NCBI RefSeq assembly: GCF_036206005.1
Contig: NZ_CP108143.1
Coordinates: 2,990,001 to 3,054,000 of the forward strand
From: Streptomyces sp. NBC_00178
GTDB lineage: Bacteria; Actinomycetota; Actinomycetes; Streptomycetales; Streptomycetaceae
DNA length: 64,000 nt
Direction: 5' to 3'
Shown here: piece after piece, positions 53,547 to 63,865 of the stretch
Numbering within the stretch: the stretch's first letter is position 1
Layout of the letters: the number at the start of each line of letters is the position of its first letter
Translations under genes and position numbers: made by a program
The notes under the pieces: model-generated
Seen by the model: only the letters and a program-made list of their open reading frames with translations
What the model was told of the DNA's origin: nothing
The model's database searches: none

Positions 53547-54917
53547 TCAGCCGTGCAGGGCCGCGACGGCCGAGGCGAGCGCTCCCGGTACGTCGTCGAC
53601 CAGGGTGTGCCGGCCGTCCCGGACGATGTGCCGCCCCGCCACCACGGTGTGCCGTACGTCCGCTGCGGAGGCGGCGAACACGGCTGTCTCCGCGGCCAGC
53701 CGGGGCACCGGCCCCGCCGTCCTGACAGAGTCCAGCGCCACCGTCGCGAGGTCGGCGGGCGCCCCCGGTTCGAGCGTGCCCGCCTCCGGGCGGCCCAGCG
53801 CGGCGTGGCCGTCGGCGGACGCCGCCCTGAGCAGGGCGGCCGCCGTCCAGTGGCCGCGCACATGGGTGCGCAGGCGCTCGTCGAGTTCCATCGCCCTGGC
53901 CTCCTCGAAGAGGTCGATCACGGCGTGGCTGTCGCTGCCCAGCGACAGCGGGGAGCCCGCCTTCTGGAGGGCGGTGGCGGGTCCGATGCCGTCGGCGAGG
54001 TCGCGTTCGGTGGTGGGGCACATGCACGTGCCGGTGCGCGAGGCGCCGAGCAGCACGATGTCCTCGGCCGTCAGGTGCGTGTTGTGGATGCCGGTGGTCC
54101 GCGGGCCGAGGACGCCGTGGTCGGCGAGGAGCCGGGTGGGCGTCACGCCGTGTGCCGCGAGGCATGCCTCGTTCTCCGCCGTCTGCTCGGAGAGGTGGAC
54201 GTGGAGTGGTGCGTCCCGGTCCCGGGCCCACTGCGCGACGGTGGCGAGCTGTCCGGCGGGGACCGCGCGCACCGAGTGGATCGCCGCGCCGATCAGCGCG
54301 TGCTCGTCGCCCTTGAGGAGGGAGGCCCGTTCGGCCCACGCGTCGGCCGTCCCGTCGGCGAAGCGCAGCTGGTGACGGCTGGGCTTCTCGCCGAATCCGG
54401 CGGCGAGATAGGCCGTGTCGAGCAGGGTGATGCGGATGCCCGCCTCGGCCGCCGCCGCGATCAGTGCCTCGCCCATCGCGTTCGGGTTGTCGTAGGGCGT
54501 GCCCCCGGGGGCGTGGTGCAGGTAGTGGAACTCGCCCACAGCGGTGATGCCGGCCAGCACCATCTCCGCGTACGTCGCACGCGCGAGGTCGTAGTAGGTG
54601 TCCGGGGTCAGCCGGGCCGCCGTGCGGTACATCGTCTCGCGCCAGGTCCAGAAGGTGCCGGAGCCCACCTGGACCGTGGAGCGCAGGGCGCGGTGGAAGG
54701 CGTGCGAGTGGGTGTTGGCCAGTCCGGGGAGGGTCAGCCCGCGGAGCACGGTGGCACCGGGCGGCGGGGCCGCGATGCCCGTGCGCACACCGGCGATGCG
54801 CCCGTGGGCGACGTCCAGGAGGACGTCCGGCTCGACGTGGGTGCCGAGCCAGGCGTGCGACAGCCAGTACGTCGCGGTGACCGGTGTGCCCGTCGTCGGT
54901 TGCGCCGTCAGCTGCAC
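53547..54917 (-). CDS. hutF: formimidoylglutamate deiminase
   Basis: This 456-residue amidohydrolase converts N-formimino-L-glutamate to N-formyl-L-glutamate and ammonia. [39 protein letters not shown] carries the HxH metal site and the HutF signature. [21 protein letters not shown] and [37 protein letters not shown] give the remaining ligands. [21 protein letters not shown] completes the site. The GTG at 54917 overlaps the upstream stop by ten bases. Using HutF means the two-step (formylglutamate) branch operates here, so a deformylase is needed. Confidence 0.95.
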   Translation of the reverse strand: MQLTAQPTTGTPVTATYWLSHAWLGTHVEPDVLLDVAHGRIAGVRTGIAAPPPGATVLRGLTLPGLANTHSHAFHRALRSTVQVGSGTFWTWRETMYRTAARLTPDTYYDLARATYAEMVLAGITAVGEFHYLHHAPGGTPYDNPNAMGEALIAAAAEAGIRITLLDTAYLAAGFGEKPSRHQLRFADGTADAWAERASLLKGDEHALIGAAIHSVRAVPAGQLATVAQWARDRDAPLHVHLSEQTAENEACLAAHGVTPTRLLADHGVLGPRTTGIHNTHLTAEDIVLLGASRTGTCMCPTTERDLADGIGPATALQKAGSPLSLGSDSHAVIDLFEEARAMELDERLRTHVRGHWTAAALLRAASADGHAALGRPEAGTLEPGAPADLATVALDSVRTAGPVPRLAAETAVFAASAADVRHTVVAGRHIVRDGRHTLVDDVPGALASAVAALHG

Positions 54918-56226
54918 GCGAGACCCTCCAGTACGTCGGCGAGTGCCCTCACCCCGGCCGCGCAGTCGTCCTCCGCGGCGTGCTCGGCGGGCGAGTGCGA
55001 GACCCCGGTGGGGTTCCGTACGAACAGCATGGCGGTCGGCACGGAGGCGGACAAAATACCCGCGTCGTGTCCCGCGCCGGTTCCCAGGACGGGCACGGTC
55101 CGTCCCTTCCCGTCCGGACCGCGCTCCCCGAGGATCCGGCCGATCTCGTCGCGCAGCGCGTGCTGGAACTCCACGACCGGGGTGAACGACTCGCGGACGA
55201 CGTCGAGATCGACACCGGCCCGCTCGGCGTGCTCCCGCGCCGCGCGCTCCACACCGGCGACCACCGCGTCGAGGGTGGCCTGGTCGGCCGCGCGTGAGTC
55301 GAGCCAGCCGCGCACGAGCGACGGGATCGCGTTGACCCCGTTGGGCTCGACGGCGACCTTGCCGAAGGTCGCGAGACCTCCGGCGAGTTCGGCCTCGCGC
55401 CGGGCCGCCAGGACGGTCTCGGCGTAGGTGAGCATCGGGTCGCGCCGGTCGGCGAGCCGCGTGGTGCCCGCGTGGTTGGCCTCACCCCGGAAGTCGAACC
55501 GCCAGCGGCCGTGCGGCCAGATCGCCGAGGCGATGCCGACCGGGTCCCCGCTCAGGTCGAGGGCGCGGCCCTGCTCCACGTGGAGCTCCACGAACGCGCC
55601 GATACGGGCGAGGCGTTCCGGGTCGGGCCCGATGGCGTCGGGGTCGTACCCGGCCGCCTCCATGGCCTGCGGGAGGAGGACGCCGTCTCCGTCGCGGAGC
55701 CGGTGCGCGTCCCGGCGGGTCAGCTGCCCGGCGGCGAGCCGGGACCCGACGCAGGCGAGCCCGAAGCGGGCGCCCTCCTCGTCACCGAAGTTGGTCACGG
55801 CGACGGGCCTGGCGAACTCCACTCCCCTGTGGCGGAGTTCGTCCAGGGCCGCGAACGCGGACACCACACCGAGCGGCCCGTCGAAGGCTCCTCCGTCGGG
55901 CACCGAGTCCAGGTGGGACCCGGTGACGACGGCGTCGCCGGCGAGCGGGTCGCCGAGCCATGCCCACTGGTTGCCGTTGCGGTCGGTCTCGTGGACCAGC
56001 CCGCGCGACTCCGCCTGGGCGCGGAACCACCCCCGGCACTCCAGGTCGGCTCCGGTCCAGGCGTAGCGGCGGTAGCCGCCGCTCCCGGGGTCCCGCCCGA
56101 GGGGCGCGAGGCCGCGCCACATCGCCTGGAACGACTCGCCCTCGCCGGTCCGGGGCGGCGCATCCGCCGCCGGTCCGTTCGCCGAGGGGTCCCCCGGCGC
56201 GACCGGGCCGCCGCCCACCGTCCCGG

Positions 56227-56230
<4 letters not shown>
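54908..56230 (-). CDS. M20-type amidohydrolase, candidate N-formylglutamate deformylase
   Basis: This 440-residue zinc amidohydrolase is of the allantoate amidohydrolase/N-carbamoyl-amino-acid hydrolase group. [32 protein letters not shown] gives the metal His and Asp. [13 protein letters not shown] gives the catalytic and metal Glu. [17 protein letters not shown] and [22 protein letters not shown] belong to the dimerisation and substrate domain. [17 protein letters not shown] gives the last ligand. It is annotated elsewhere as allantoate amidohydrolase. Its place inside the hut operon, overlapping hutU (GTGA) and hutF, argues that it removes the formyl group from N-formylglutamate, replacing the missing HutG. 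Confidence 0.85.
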
Positions 56231-57891
<1,661 letters not shown>

Positions 57892-58306
57892 GGCAATGCC
57901 TCCTCGCGAATGTGACTCACCTATTCACATCCTGGACGTCTGAATAGACCTAGTCAACAAGGCGGGGTGCATCCCGCCCGGCAGCGGACGTACCGCCCCG
58001 GCGGCCCGGCGGCCCGCACTGAACGCCCCCATCGATCGGAATCGGTCACCGAGGGGGCAAAAAGCGGTCGACGCGGGAGTCGTGTCGCACCCGGAAGAGG
58101 CCCTCCGGACGGCGCCGGCCGACTGCATCCGCCCGGAAAAGGCTGGTCGGGGGACCGTTTCCGACCGAGTGCCAGGTCACCATCTCCCGTCCTTTACACC
58201 GGCGTTCGCATGTACCGGTGGAAAATGCCAGAACACCCACCAGCCGCAAGCACGTTGCGTAGCCTCTCCATTACACCCGTACGCCGCGTCGGGAGGGGAG
58301 TCCGCG
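57892..58306. promoter_or_regulatory. hut / roadblock operon divergent region
   Basis: These 415 bases hold the hut promoter and dyad (57921-57957). The rest, up to the roadblock gene, shows no supported gene. GGGAGGGGAG (58291-58300) is the ribosome site of the TTG at 58307. AT-rich stretches near 58190-58230 may hold a promoter for the roadblock operon, but no near-consensus pair is clear. Confidence 0.5.
57921..57957 (-). promoter_or_regulatory. hut operon promoter with overlapping dyad
   Basis: On the minus strand TTGACT (57957-57952), 17 bases, then CAGGAT (57934-57929) form a promoter. The perfect dyad CTATTCA-N13-TGAATAG (57921-57947) spans the -10 box and the likely transcription start, the position expected of a repressor operator. 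The leader to hutU would be about 30 bases. Confidence 0.6.
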
Positions 58307-58711
58307 TTGCCCGGAATCGACGAGTGCCTGCTCGAAGTCATGAGGCTGCCCGGTGCCCGGGGCGCCGCAGTGGTCGACTGGACGAGTGGACTCGCGCTCG
58401 GCACCATCGGCGAGTCGCCCAACGGCGACCACGAGGCCACCGCCGCCGAGACGGCCGAGGTCGCGCGGATGGCGGCCGAGCAACCGGTCTTCGCCGAGTC
58501 GGGCGCGTTCGCCGGCGCGCAGGGGCCGCCGTCCTCCGCGGTCGAGGACGTCATCGTCACCACGGCGCCCGGCTACCACATCCTGCGTTTCGTCGAGACG
58601 GCCTTCGACAGCAGCGTCTTCCTCCACCTGTGGCTGGACCGCTCGGAGGGCAACCTCGCCATGGCCCGCATACGGCTGGGCGAGATAGCGGAGCGGCTGG
58701 TCCTGGCATGA
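58307..58711 (+). CDS. roadblock/LC7-family protein 1
   Basis: This 134-residue protein has a roadblock/LC7-type alpha-beta-beta fold: GIDECLLEVMRLPGARGAAVVDWTSGLALGT, then AVEDVIVTTAPGYHILRFVETAFDSSVFLHLWLDRSEGNLAMARIRL. In bacteria such proteins often bind or activate small Ras-like GTPases. The TTG at 58307 is chosen because GGGAGGGGAG ends six bases upstream and the paralogue (60073-60447) aligns from there. Its stop overlaps the next start (ATGA). It shares VxDxTSGxALGT, EDxxxT and NLAMAR with roadblock protein 3. Confidence 0.8.
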   Translation: MPGIDECLLEVMRLPGARGAAVVDWTSGLALGTIGESPNGDHEATAAETAEVARMAAEQPVFAESGAFAGAQGPPSSAVEDVIVTTAPGYHILRFVETAFDSSVFLHLWLDRSEGNLAMARIRLGEIAERLVLA

Positions 58712-59502
58712 GACCCACCGCCACAGCGGCGCCCGGCCTCCTCGAACGGGCCACGCCCTCCCCCATGCTCCAGCGGCTCGCGGACGAGCGCGCGACCGGA
58801 GCGCTGATGCGCGACCGGGGCACCCTCTACCTCGCCGACGGCCAGGTGGTGCACGCCGAGAGCCCCGCGACGCCCGGCATCGACGTCCTGCTCACCACCG
58901 GCGGGGCCCTCCGCTCGGAAGGCTGGTGGGACGCGGTCGAGCAGGCGGGCGCCGGACAACGCGTCGGCCGCTACCTCGTGGACAGCGGTTCCGTGCCGGG
59001 CGGCGCCCTGGAGCTCTGCCACCTGGGCGCACTCTACGACGCCGCCTTCTTCGCCCTGGCCCCCACGAACACCCCGGCCCGCTTCCGCTACGGGGTGTCC
59101 CACTGGATAGGCCCGGTACGCCCCGTACCCGTGGACGCCGTGCAGCGCGAGACGCTCCGGCGCCGGGAACTCCTGGACCGGATCTGGCCGGACGCACTCA
59201 CCGACAGCGCCCCGCTGGTCCCCACGACCCACCCGGTCGACGCCCCGGTCCCCCCGCGCCAGCGGCGCGTCCTGGACCTGGTGAACGGCGAACGCACGGC
59301 CACGGACATCGCCCAGGAGCTGGGCCGCTCGGCCTTCCACATCCTGATCGACCTGCGACGGCTCGCCGCCGCGGGTCTGGTCGAAGCGGTCCGCGCGGCC
59401 GCGAACGCGCCGACAGCCGAACGGATCACGCTGCCGGAGGTCACGAACGACCCCGACGTCGCCCTGTTGCGCCGGCTCAGAGACGCATTGGAGGCCCTGT
59501 GA
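58708..59502 (+). CDS. DUF4388 protein with C-terminal winged-helix-like segment
   Basis: This 264-residue cytoplasmic protein has DUF4388 (PATAN)-type strands: MLQRLADERATGALMRDRGTLYLADGQVVHAES (about 20-52), in which the Gly-rich hairpin is typical. The C-terminal part (about 180-240: RQRRVLDLVNGERTATDIAQELGRSAFHILIDLRRLAAAGLVEAV) looks like a winged-helix or effector segment. DUF4388 proteins are associated with signalling modules, often together with roadblock/MglB-like proteins. It is coupled to both neighbours: ATGA upstream, and GTGA downstream if the GTG start of the next gene is used. Its DNA targets, if any, are unknown. Confidence 0.75.
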   Translation: MRPTATAAPGLLERATPSPMLQRLADERATGALMRDRGTLYLADGQVVHAESPATPGIDVLLTTGGALRSEGWWDAVEQAGAGQRVGRYLVDSGSVPGGALELCHLGALYDAAFFALAPTNTPARFRYGVSHWIGPVRPVPVDAVQRETLRRRELLDRIWPDALTDSAPLVPTTHPVDAPVPPRQRRVLDLVNGERTATDIAQELGRSAFHILIDLRRLAAAGLVEAVRAAANAPTAERITLPEVTNDPDVALLRRLRDALEAL

Positions 59503-59540
59503 TTCGCGCGCTCAGACAGCGTGCCGGGAGGAGACAGCTG

Positions 59541-60011
59541 ATGGTGCCCGAGGCCGAAGTGCAGGATGTCCTCGACGAGCTCCAGCGGTTACGCGCCCGG
59601 GTCCCGCTCCTGACCGGCGCACTCGCCGCCAGCACGGACGGCCTCATCGTCGCCCAGGACACCCCGGGCGTGGAGGCCGAGGGCGTCGCGGCGCTGACCG
59701 CCGCCGCACTCGGCGTGTCGATCCGGATGACCGACGCCACCGGGCGCGGGGGCTTCCGCGAACTCCTCATCCGCGGCGAGTCCGGCTACATCGCCACCTA
59801 CGCGGCGGGCGCCTCCGCCGTCCTCACCCTGCTGGCCGAGGACCGCATCAACGTCGGCCGCCTCCACCTGGAGGGCCGCCGGGCCGGCGCGCGCATCGGA
59901 GAGATGGTCGACGCCACGCAGGAGCGCGTCGAGCGCCCCGTGCCGCCGCCGCGGCCCCCGCAGTCCCGGGCCCTCCCCCGGCGCCCCACCTCACCACCAG
60001 ATGCCACGTGA
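59541..60011 (+). CDS. roadblock/LC7-family protein 2, contains a TTA codon
   Basis: This 156-residue protein has the roadblock core MVPEAEVQDVLDELQRLRARVPLLTGALAASTDGLIVAQDTP, then TAAALGVSIRMTDATGRGGFRELLIRGESGYIATYAAGASAVLTLL. It resembles CvnB-type roadblock proteins. A Pro/Arg-rich tail follows (about 135-156). The ATG at 59541 has GGGAGGAGA six bases upstream. A GTG at 59499, overlapping the previous stop and with GGAGG four bases upstream, is an alternative and would add 14 residues. Codon 17 is TTA (59589-59591), the rare leucine codon read by the bldA tRNA, so translation may be developmentally limited. Confidence 0.85.
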   Translation: MVPEAEVQDVLDELQRLRARVPLLTGALAASTDGLIVAQDTPGVEAEGVAALTAAALGVSIRMTDATGRGGFRELLIRGESGYIATYAAGASAVLTLLAEDRINVGRLHLEGRRAGARIGEMVDATQERVERPVPPPRPPQSRALPRRPTSPPDAT

Positions 60012-60072
60012 CACCCGAAGCACGTCATCGACGGCCCGGCCCGAGCGCCGGCCACGGAAAGGAACCAGCACT

Positions 60073-60447
60073 ATGGCCAACACCGAAGCGTCACTGAAGG
60101 ATGCGATGGCGTCGATCGAGGGGACCCTCGGTGTCGCACTCGTCGACTACACCAGCGGCATGGCCCTCGGCACCCTCGGGGGTGGCAAGGACTTCAACCT
60201 GGACGTCGCCGCGGCGGGGAACACGGACGTCGTACGGGCGAAACTGCGGACCATGGAACACCTGGGCATCAAGGAGGAGATCGAGGACATCCTCATCACC
60301 CTGAGCGGTCAGTACCACCTGATCCGCCTGCTCAAGACCCGTGGCAGCAACGGCCTGTTCCTCTACCTCGTGCTGGACTCCAACCGCGCCAACCTCGCGA
60401 TGGCCCGGCACCAGCTGAAGAAGATCGAGGCCGAACTGGAGGTCTGA
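60073..60447 (+). CDS. roadblock/LC7-family protein 3
   Basis: This 124-residue protein has a roadblock fold: LKDAMASIEGTLGVALVDYTSGMALGTLGG, then IEDILITLSGQYHLIRLLKTRGSNGLFLYLVLDSNRANLAMARHQLKKIE. It is a clear paralogue of roadblock protein 1, sharing VALVDYTSGMALGT and NLAMAR, and less similar to roadblock protein 2. AAGGA lies nine bases before the ATG. It is the last gene of the four-gene operon and is followed by a strong hairpin. Function is unknown. Confidence 0.88.
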   Translation: MANTEASLKDAMASIEGTLGVALVDYTSGMALGTLGGGKDFNLDVAAAGNTDVVRAKLRTMEHLGIKEEIEDILITLSGQYHLIRLLKTRGSNGLFLYLVLDSNRANLAMARHQLKKIEAELEV

Positions 60448-60469
60448 CCCGCCCGTGCTCAGTGGTGGC

Positions 60470-60496
60470 GACGCCGCGCCCGGTGGGCGCGGCGTC
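60470..60496. terminator. terminator of the roadblock operon
   Basis: GACGCCGCGCCC, loop GGT and GGGCGCGGCGTC form a 12-bp perfect stem 22 bases after the roadblock 3 stop. It lies between convergent genes and may act on both. Confidence 0.7.
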
Positions 60497-60581
60497 CCGC
60501 CCCCGCCGGGGAACGCCCGGCCGCACGGGCCGCCGCCGAATCGCCCGGCCGTACGGGCGCGCCGCCGCCCGGGGGGCGCGG

Positions 60582-61430
60582 CTACTCGACGAACAGCCCC
60601 CGTGCCGCCGCCCGCGCGTCGAACTCCTCCAGCCGGGCCTGCGCCTCGGGCAGCCCGTCACACATGGCCTCCAGCAGCACCCGCCCCAGCAGCATCGGCG
60701 CACACACGGTGTCGAAGGCGAGCCCGGTGCCCACGGCGCCCGGGATGAGCAGGTCGCTGTGGGCGGCCACCGGCGCGAAGGCCGAGTCGGCGACGGTGAC
60801 GACGGTCAGCCCCTGCTCCCGGGCGTACGCCAGCGCATCGACGCCCTCGCGGGGGTGGCGCGGCAGCGCGAAACACAGCAGGGCGCTCGCGCCCGCCCGC
60901 CGGGCCGCGTCGATCCGGTCGTGCAGCATGCTGCCGCCCTCGTCGAGCACCCGCACGTCCGGATGGACCTTGGCGGCGAAGTAGCCGAACCCCCGGGCCT
61001 GCGAGGACGCGGCCCGCAGACCGAGGACCAGCAGGGGCCTCGACGCGGCGAGCAGCCGGCCCGCCCGCTCGACCGGCGCGGGGTCGGCGAGCAGTTCGGA
61101 CAGCTGACGGAGATTGTCGATCTCGGCGAGGACGGCCTGCTGGTACTCGTTGACGTGCTCCTCCGCCGTGTCGGGCCCGTCCGCCCCGGAGGGCGTGACG
61201 GCCCTCAGGTGTCTGCGCAGGGCGGGGTATCCGTCGAAGCCGAGTGCCACGGCGAAGCGGGTGACGGACGGCTGGCTGACCCCGGCCAGCTCGGCCAGTT
61301 CCACACTCGAGAGGAACGGGGCGTCGGCGGCCCGCCGGACCATGGAGTGCGCGATCCGCCGCTGGGTGGGTGTGAGCCGCTGCCCCTCGAAGAGCCGCTG
61401 CAACCGCGCAGCCGGGCTGCTCCCGCTCAT
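60582..61430 (-). CDS. RpiR/MurR-family transcriptional regulator
   Basis: This 282-residue protein has an N-terminal RpiR helix-turn-helix (about 18-70: LTPTQRRIAHSMVRRAADAPFLSSVELAELAGVSQPSVTRFAVALGF) and a C-terminal SIS domain (about 120-265: RPLLVLGLRAASSQARGFGYFAAK, ALLCFALPRHPREGVDALAYA). Such proteins sense sugar phosphates and control sugar or cell-wall recycling genes. The ATG at 61430 has AAGGGGA five bases upstream. It is divergent from the DsbA-like gene. A dyad lies in between (61496-61513). Confidence 0.92.
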   Translation of the reverse strand: MSGSSPAARLQRLFEGQRLTPTQRRIAHSMVRRAADAPFLSSVELAELAGVSQPSVTRFAVALGFDGYPALRRHLRAVTPSGADGPDTAEEHVNEYQQAVLAEIDNLRQLSELLADPAPVERAGRLLAASRPLLVLGLRAASSQARGFGYFAAKVHPDVRVLDEGGSMLHDRIDAARRAGASALLCFALPRHPREGVDALAYAREQGLTVVTVADSAFAPVAAHSDLLIPGAVGTGLAFDTVCAPMLLGRVLLEAMCDGLPEAQARLEEFDARAAARGLFVE

Positions 61431-61495
61431 GCTGTCCCCTTCGGAGTTCGGCCGTGCCGTCCGGCACCGGGGAATCCATTCAGCCAGCAAGCGCT

Positions 61496-61513
61496 CTGCA
61501 TGTCCATATACAG
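61496..61513. promoter_or_regulatory. candidate RpiR operator
   Basis: CTGCAT-GTCCAT-ATACAG is an imperfect dyad (5 of 6 positions pair) midway between two divergent genes and could be the site of the RpiR protein. It stands out as AT-richer than its surroundings. Confidence 0.35.
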
Positions 61514-61578
61514 GACCCCGGCGGGGGGCGGGTGCCCCTCGCATTGCGGGACGGCCCCCGACTGCGGACCCTGGGACC

Positions 61579-62160
61579 ATGATCCCAGCGAACACGACGG
61601 GTCCCGGCGGCATCATCGTCCGCTACGGCGACACCGATGCCGCGCACGTGCTGAGCGTCTACGCCGACCTGCGCTGCCCGTTCTGCAAACGGATGGAGCT
61701 CGGTCTCGGGGCCGTCATGGAGCGGGCCGCCGACGAGGGCGCCTTCGCGATCGACCACCACTTCGGCACCTTCCTCGACGACTCCGCGGGCGGCAGCGGG
61801 TCCCTGGAGGCGCTGGCCGCCCTGGGCGCCGCGGTGGACGAGGGACAGAAGCCGTTCATGCAGTACCTGCGGGCGCTGTACGCCGATCAGCCCAGTGAGG
61901 ACGTGGACGCCTTCGCCGACCGGGACTTCCTGCTGCGGCTGTCCGGCGAGGTCGAGGCGCTGCACACCGACGCCTTCCGCCAGAAGGTCATGGAGCGCAC
62001 GTACCTGCCCTGGGCGGCGCAGGTGTCGGCGGCCTTCGAGGCGAGCGGGGTCAGCTCCACCCCCACGGTACTGATCGACGGGGCGCCGGTGGCCGTCATC
62101 AACTCCCTGGGATACGCGGTGACCCCCGAGACGTTCCTCGCCGAGGTGACACCCCGCTGA
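61579..62160 (+). CDS. DsbA-family (thioredoxin-fold) protein
   Basis: This 193-residue protein has a thioredoxin fold with a CPFC active site (C33, C36) in YADLRCPFCKRMELGL, a helical insertion (about 60-150) and the cis-Pro segment VSSTPTVLIDGAPV. No signal peptide or membrane segment is present, so it works in the cytoplasm, possibly as an oxidoreductase or an isomerase-like enzyme of the DsbA/FrnE group. The ATG at 61579 has only a weak ribosome site. It is divergent from the RpiR gene, and control by that protein is possible. Confidence 0.88.
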   Translation: MIPANTTGPGGIIVRYGDTDAAHVLSVYADLRCPFCKRMELGLGAVMERAADEGAFAIDHHFGTFLDDSAGGSGSLEALAALGAAVDEGQKPFMQYLRALYADQPSEDVDAFADRDFLLRLSGEVEALHTDAFRQKVMERTYLPWAAQVSAAFEASGVSSTPTVLIDGAPVAVINSLGYAVTPETFLAEVTPR

Positions 62161-62200
62161 GGCGGGGCCGGCCGGCCCTCACGGCACGGCCCCCGGGGCC

Positions 62201-63004
62201 TCAGAACACGACACGCGCCGCCATGAGCACCGGCCGCGCGCCGGGGTCGCCCTCCACCTCCAGGGTGCCGCGCACGCGCCGCCCCGACAGGTGCCGGGCG
62301 AGGTCGACGGCGTCGGCACGGACGACCGCCGCCGGGGCCCCGCTGCCCAGCAGGTGGCTGCCTCCCGCGGGCCCGTGGAGATCGAGCTCCGCGGCGGGTC
62401 CGGTCCAGGTCAGGGCCAGGTCGAGGACCACCTGGTCCATGACCTCCCGGTCGTGCGCACCCAGCACCGGGTCCGCCCCGGTGGCATCGCCGAGGTCGAT
62501 CCGGTGCATCCAGGTGTCCCGGACCATGAGGACGCCGTAGAGGTACTCCACCGAGTCCTCGGGCAGCGCCTTCGCCTCCGGGTACAGCAGACTCGGCCGG
62601 ACCCTGCGGCGCAGGGCCGCGGGCAGGCGGCGCATGGCGATGATGGCCTGGGGGGCGTAGCGGGCGAGCGCGCCGATGAGTTCGCGCCCCGGGACGGCCT
62701 GCCGGTCCTCGATCTGGATCTCGTTGTGCCCGTCGAGCGGGCCGAGGCCGGGGTGGGTCCGCCGGGCCCTGCGGATCCGCCGCAACGCCACCCACGGGCG
62801 CGGAATCTCCTCGTACTGGCCGACGGTGTGCGCGAGCATGTCCCGCACCGTCCAGCCCGCGCACGGACTGGGCCGCCGCCAGTCCTCGTCGGACACCTCA
62901 CGGTACGTCGACAGCGTCGCCCGGAGCTCCGCCTCGTTGACCTCGCGGGCCCGGGCTCCCGACGTGCGCCGGATCGCGCGGGTGACCGGTGCGGTGACGG
63001 ACAT
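62201..63004 (-). CDS. TIGR03083/DinB-like maleylpyruvate isomerase N-terminal family protein
   Basis: This 267-residue protein matches the actinobacterial TIGR03083 group, related to DinB and mycothiol-dependent maleylpyruvate isomerase. NEAELRATLSTYREVSDEDWRRPSPCAGWTVRDMLAHTVGQYEEI holds the first metal His, a GWTVRDMLAHT motif characteristic of the group. YLYGVLMVRDTWMHRIDLGDATG holds the second site, with two more conserved positions. Mycothiol-dependent chemistry is plausible but unproven. The ATG at 63004 (MSVTAPVTRA) is the start. It is divergent from the next gene. Confidence 0.88.
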   Translation of the reverse strand: MSVTAPVTRAIRRTSGARAREVNEAELRATLSTYREVSDEDWRRPSPCAGWTVRDMLAHTVGQYEEIPRPWVALRRIRRARRTHPGLGPLDGHNEIQIEDRQAVPGRELIGALARYAPQAIIAMRRLPAALRRRVRPSLLYPEAKALPEDSVEYLYGVLMVRDTWMHRIDLGDATGADPVLGAHDREVMDQVVLDLALTWTGPAAELDLHGPAGGSHLLGSGAPAAVVRADAVDLARHLSGRRVRGTLEVEGDPGARPVLMAARVVF

Positions 63005-63127
63005 GGCACGCCTCCCAGGTCCCCGCACCCACGCTACGCCGACGGCGGGCGGCCCGCCTCGTGCCGGAGCCGGAACAGGGGGGCTAACCCCACTGACCGG
63101 GGCGGGCCGGCTTCGTACGGTAGGCGT

Positions 63128-63547
63128 ATGGAAGCCCGTGATCCCGAGCTGAGACGAGAGCTCGACGCGACCCTGCACGCCCGTGGCGAGTTGGGGCAGG
63201 AGTACGAGCCCGCACTCGTCGACTCCTTCCTCGGGAAGGTCGAGCAGCGGCTCGACGAGACGATCGACCGGCGGGTGCGGCGGCACCTCGCCGAGCAGCG
63301 GACGTCGGTGGCCCGGGGCGGGCTCCCGTCCGCCCGCCCGGACGGGACCTTCGGCGAGCGGTTCGGCTTCGGGGTCGTCTCGCTGGTGCTGGCCGTCCCG
63401 CTGTCCGCGATCGGCGTCGTGAACGCGGGGATGGGCGGCCTCGTGGTGGCCTGGCTGGGGATCGTCGGGGTCAACGCCGTCCACGCCGCCCGCACGTGGC
63501 CGTGGTTCCGGGGCGAGCGGCGGGCCGCGTCGGACTGGGACGACTGA
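63128..63547 (+). CDS. small membrane protein, hypothetical
   Basis: This 139-residue protein starts with a charged helical segment (about 1-60: LRRELDATLHARGELGQEYEPALVDSFLGKVEQRLDETIDRRVRRHL, likely coiled coil). Two membrane helices follow (about 80-100 and 103-120), then a short basic tail. I do not recognise a family, though such proteins recur in Streptomyces. CTGACC, 17 bases and TACGGT form a promoter whose start would fall on the ATG, so a leaderless transcript is likely. Function is unknown. Confidence 0.75.
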   Translation: MEARDPELRRELDATLHARGELGQEYEPALVDSFLGKVEQRLDETIDRRVRRHLAEQRTSVARGGLPSARPDGTFGERFGFGVVSLVLAVPLSAIGVVNAGMGGLVVAWLGIVGVNAVHAARTWPWFRGERRAASDWDD

Positions 63548-63865
63548 GCGGCCGAGCCGGGCGGGACGGAGCACGTATGCCCGCCGGTGTCCGCGCGGGG
63601 GTATGTCGCGGGGACCGCCGCACCCCCGGTTGCCCGGAGGGCGGGACGACGGCGGTCCCCGCGAGGGACGCGGTCCCGGGTCAGGGCCGGGTGGCGCGTC
63701 CTGGCGACGGTGGAGGTCCGGGAGCCGCTCCGTAGTCCGTGTCGCCGTATGCGGTGCCGGCGGGTCTCCCCGCCGACACCCATGACTCTGCCGGAGCCGT
63801 GTTAAGCCGGTGCTGCGCCGACGTGTCGCGCTCGTACCGATTCCGCGAACCCGGAGAACCCGGCG
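63548..63865. other. intergenic region without recognised features
   Basis: These 318 GC-rich bases lie between the convergent membrane-protein gene and CBS-domain gene. Short open frames overlap in several frames without a Shine-Dalgarno or consistent codon bias. I see no tRNA and no clear terminator. Confidence 0.5.

Noticed and set aside
61579..62160. Periplasmic DsbA
   Set aside because: The CPFC site is present, but no signal peptide or anchor precedes it, so a cytoplasmic DsbA/FrnE-like protein is more likely.
63548..63865. Short overlapping open frames near the window end
   Set aside because: They occur in several frames at once and lack start signals, codon bias or recognisable content.
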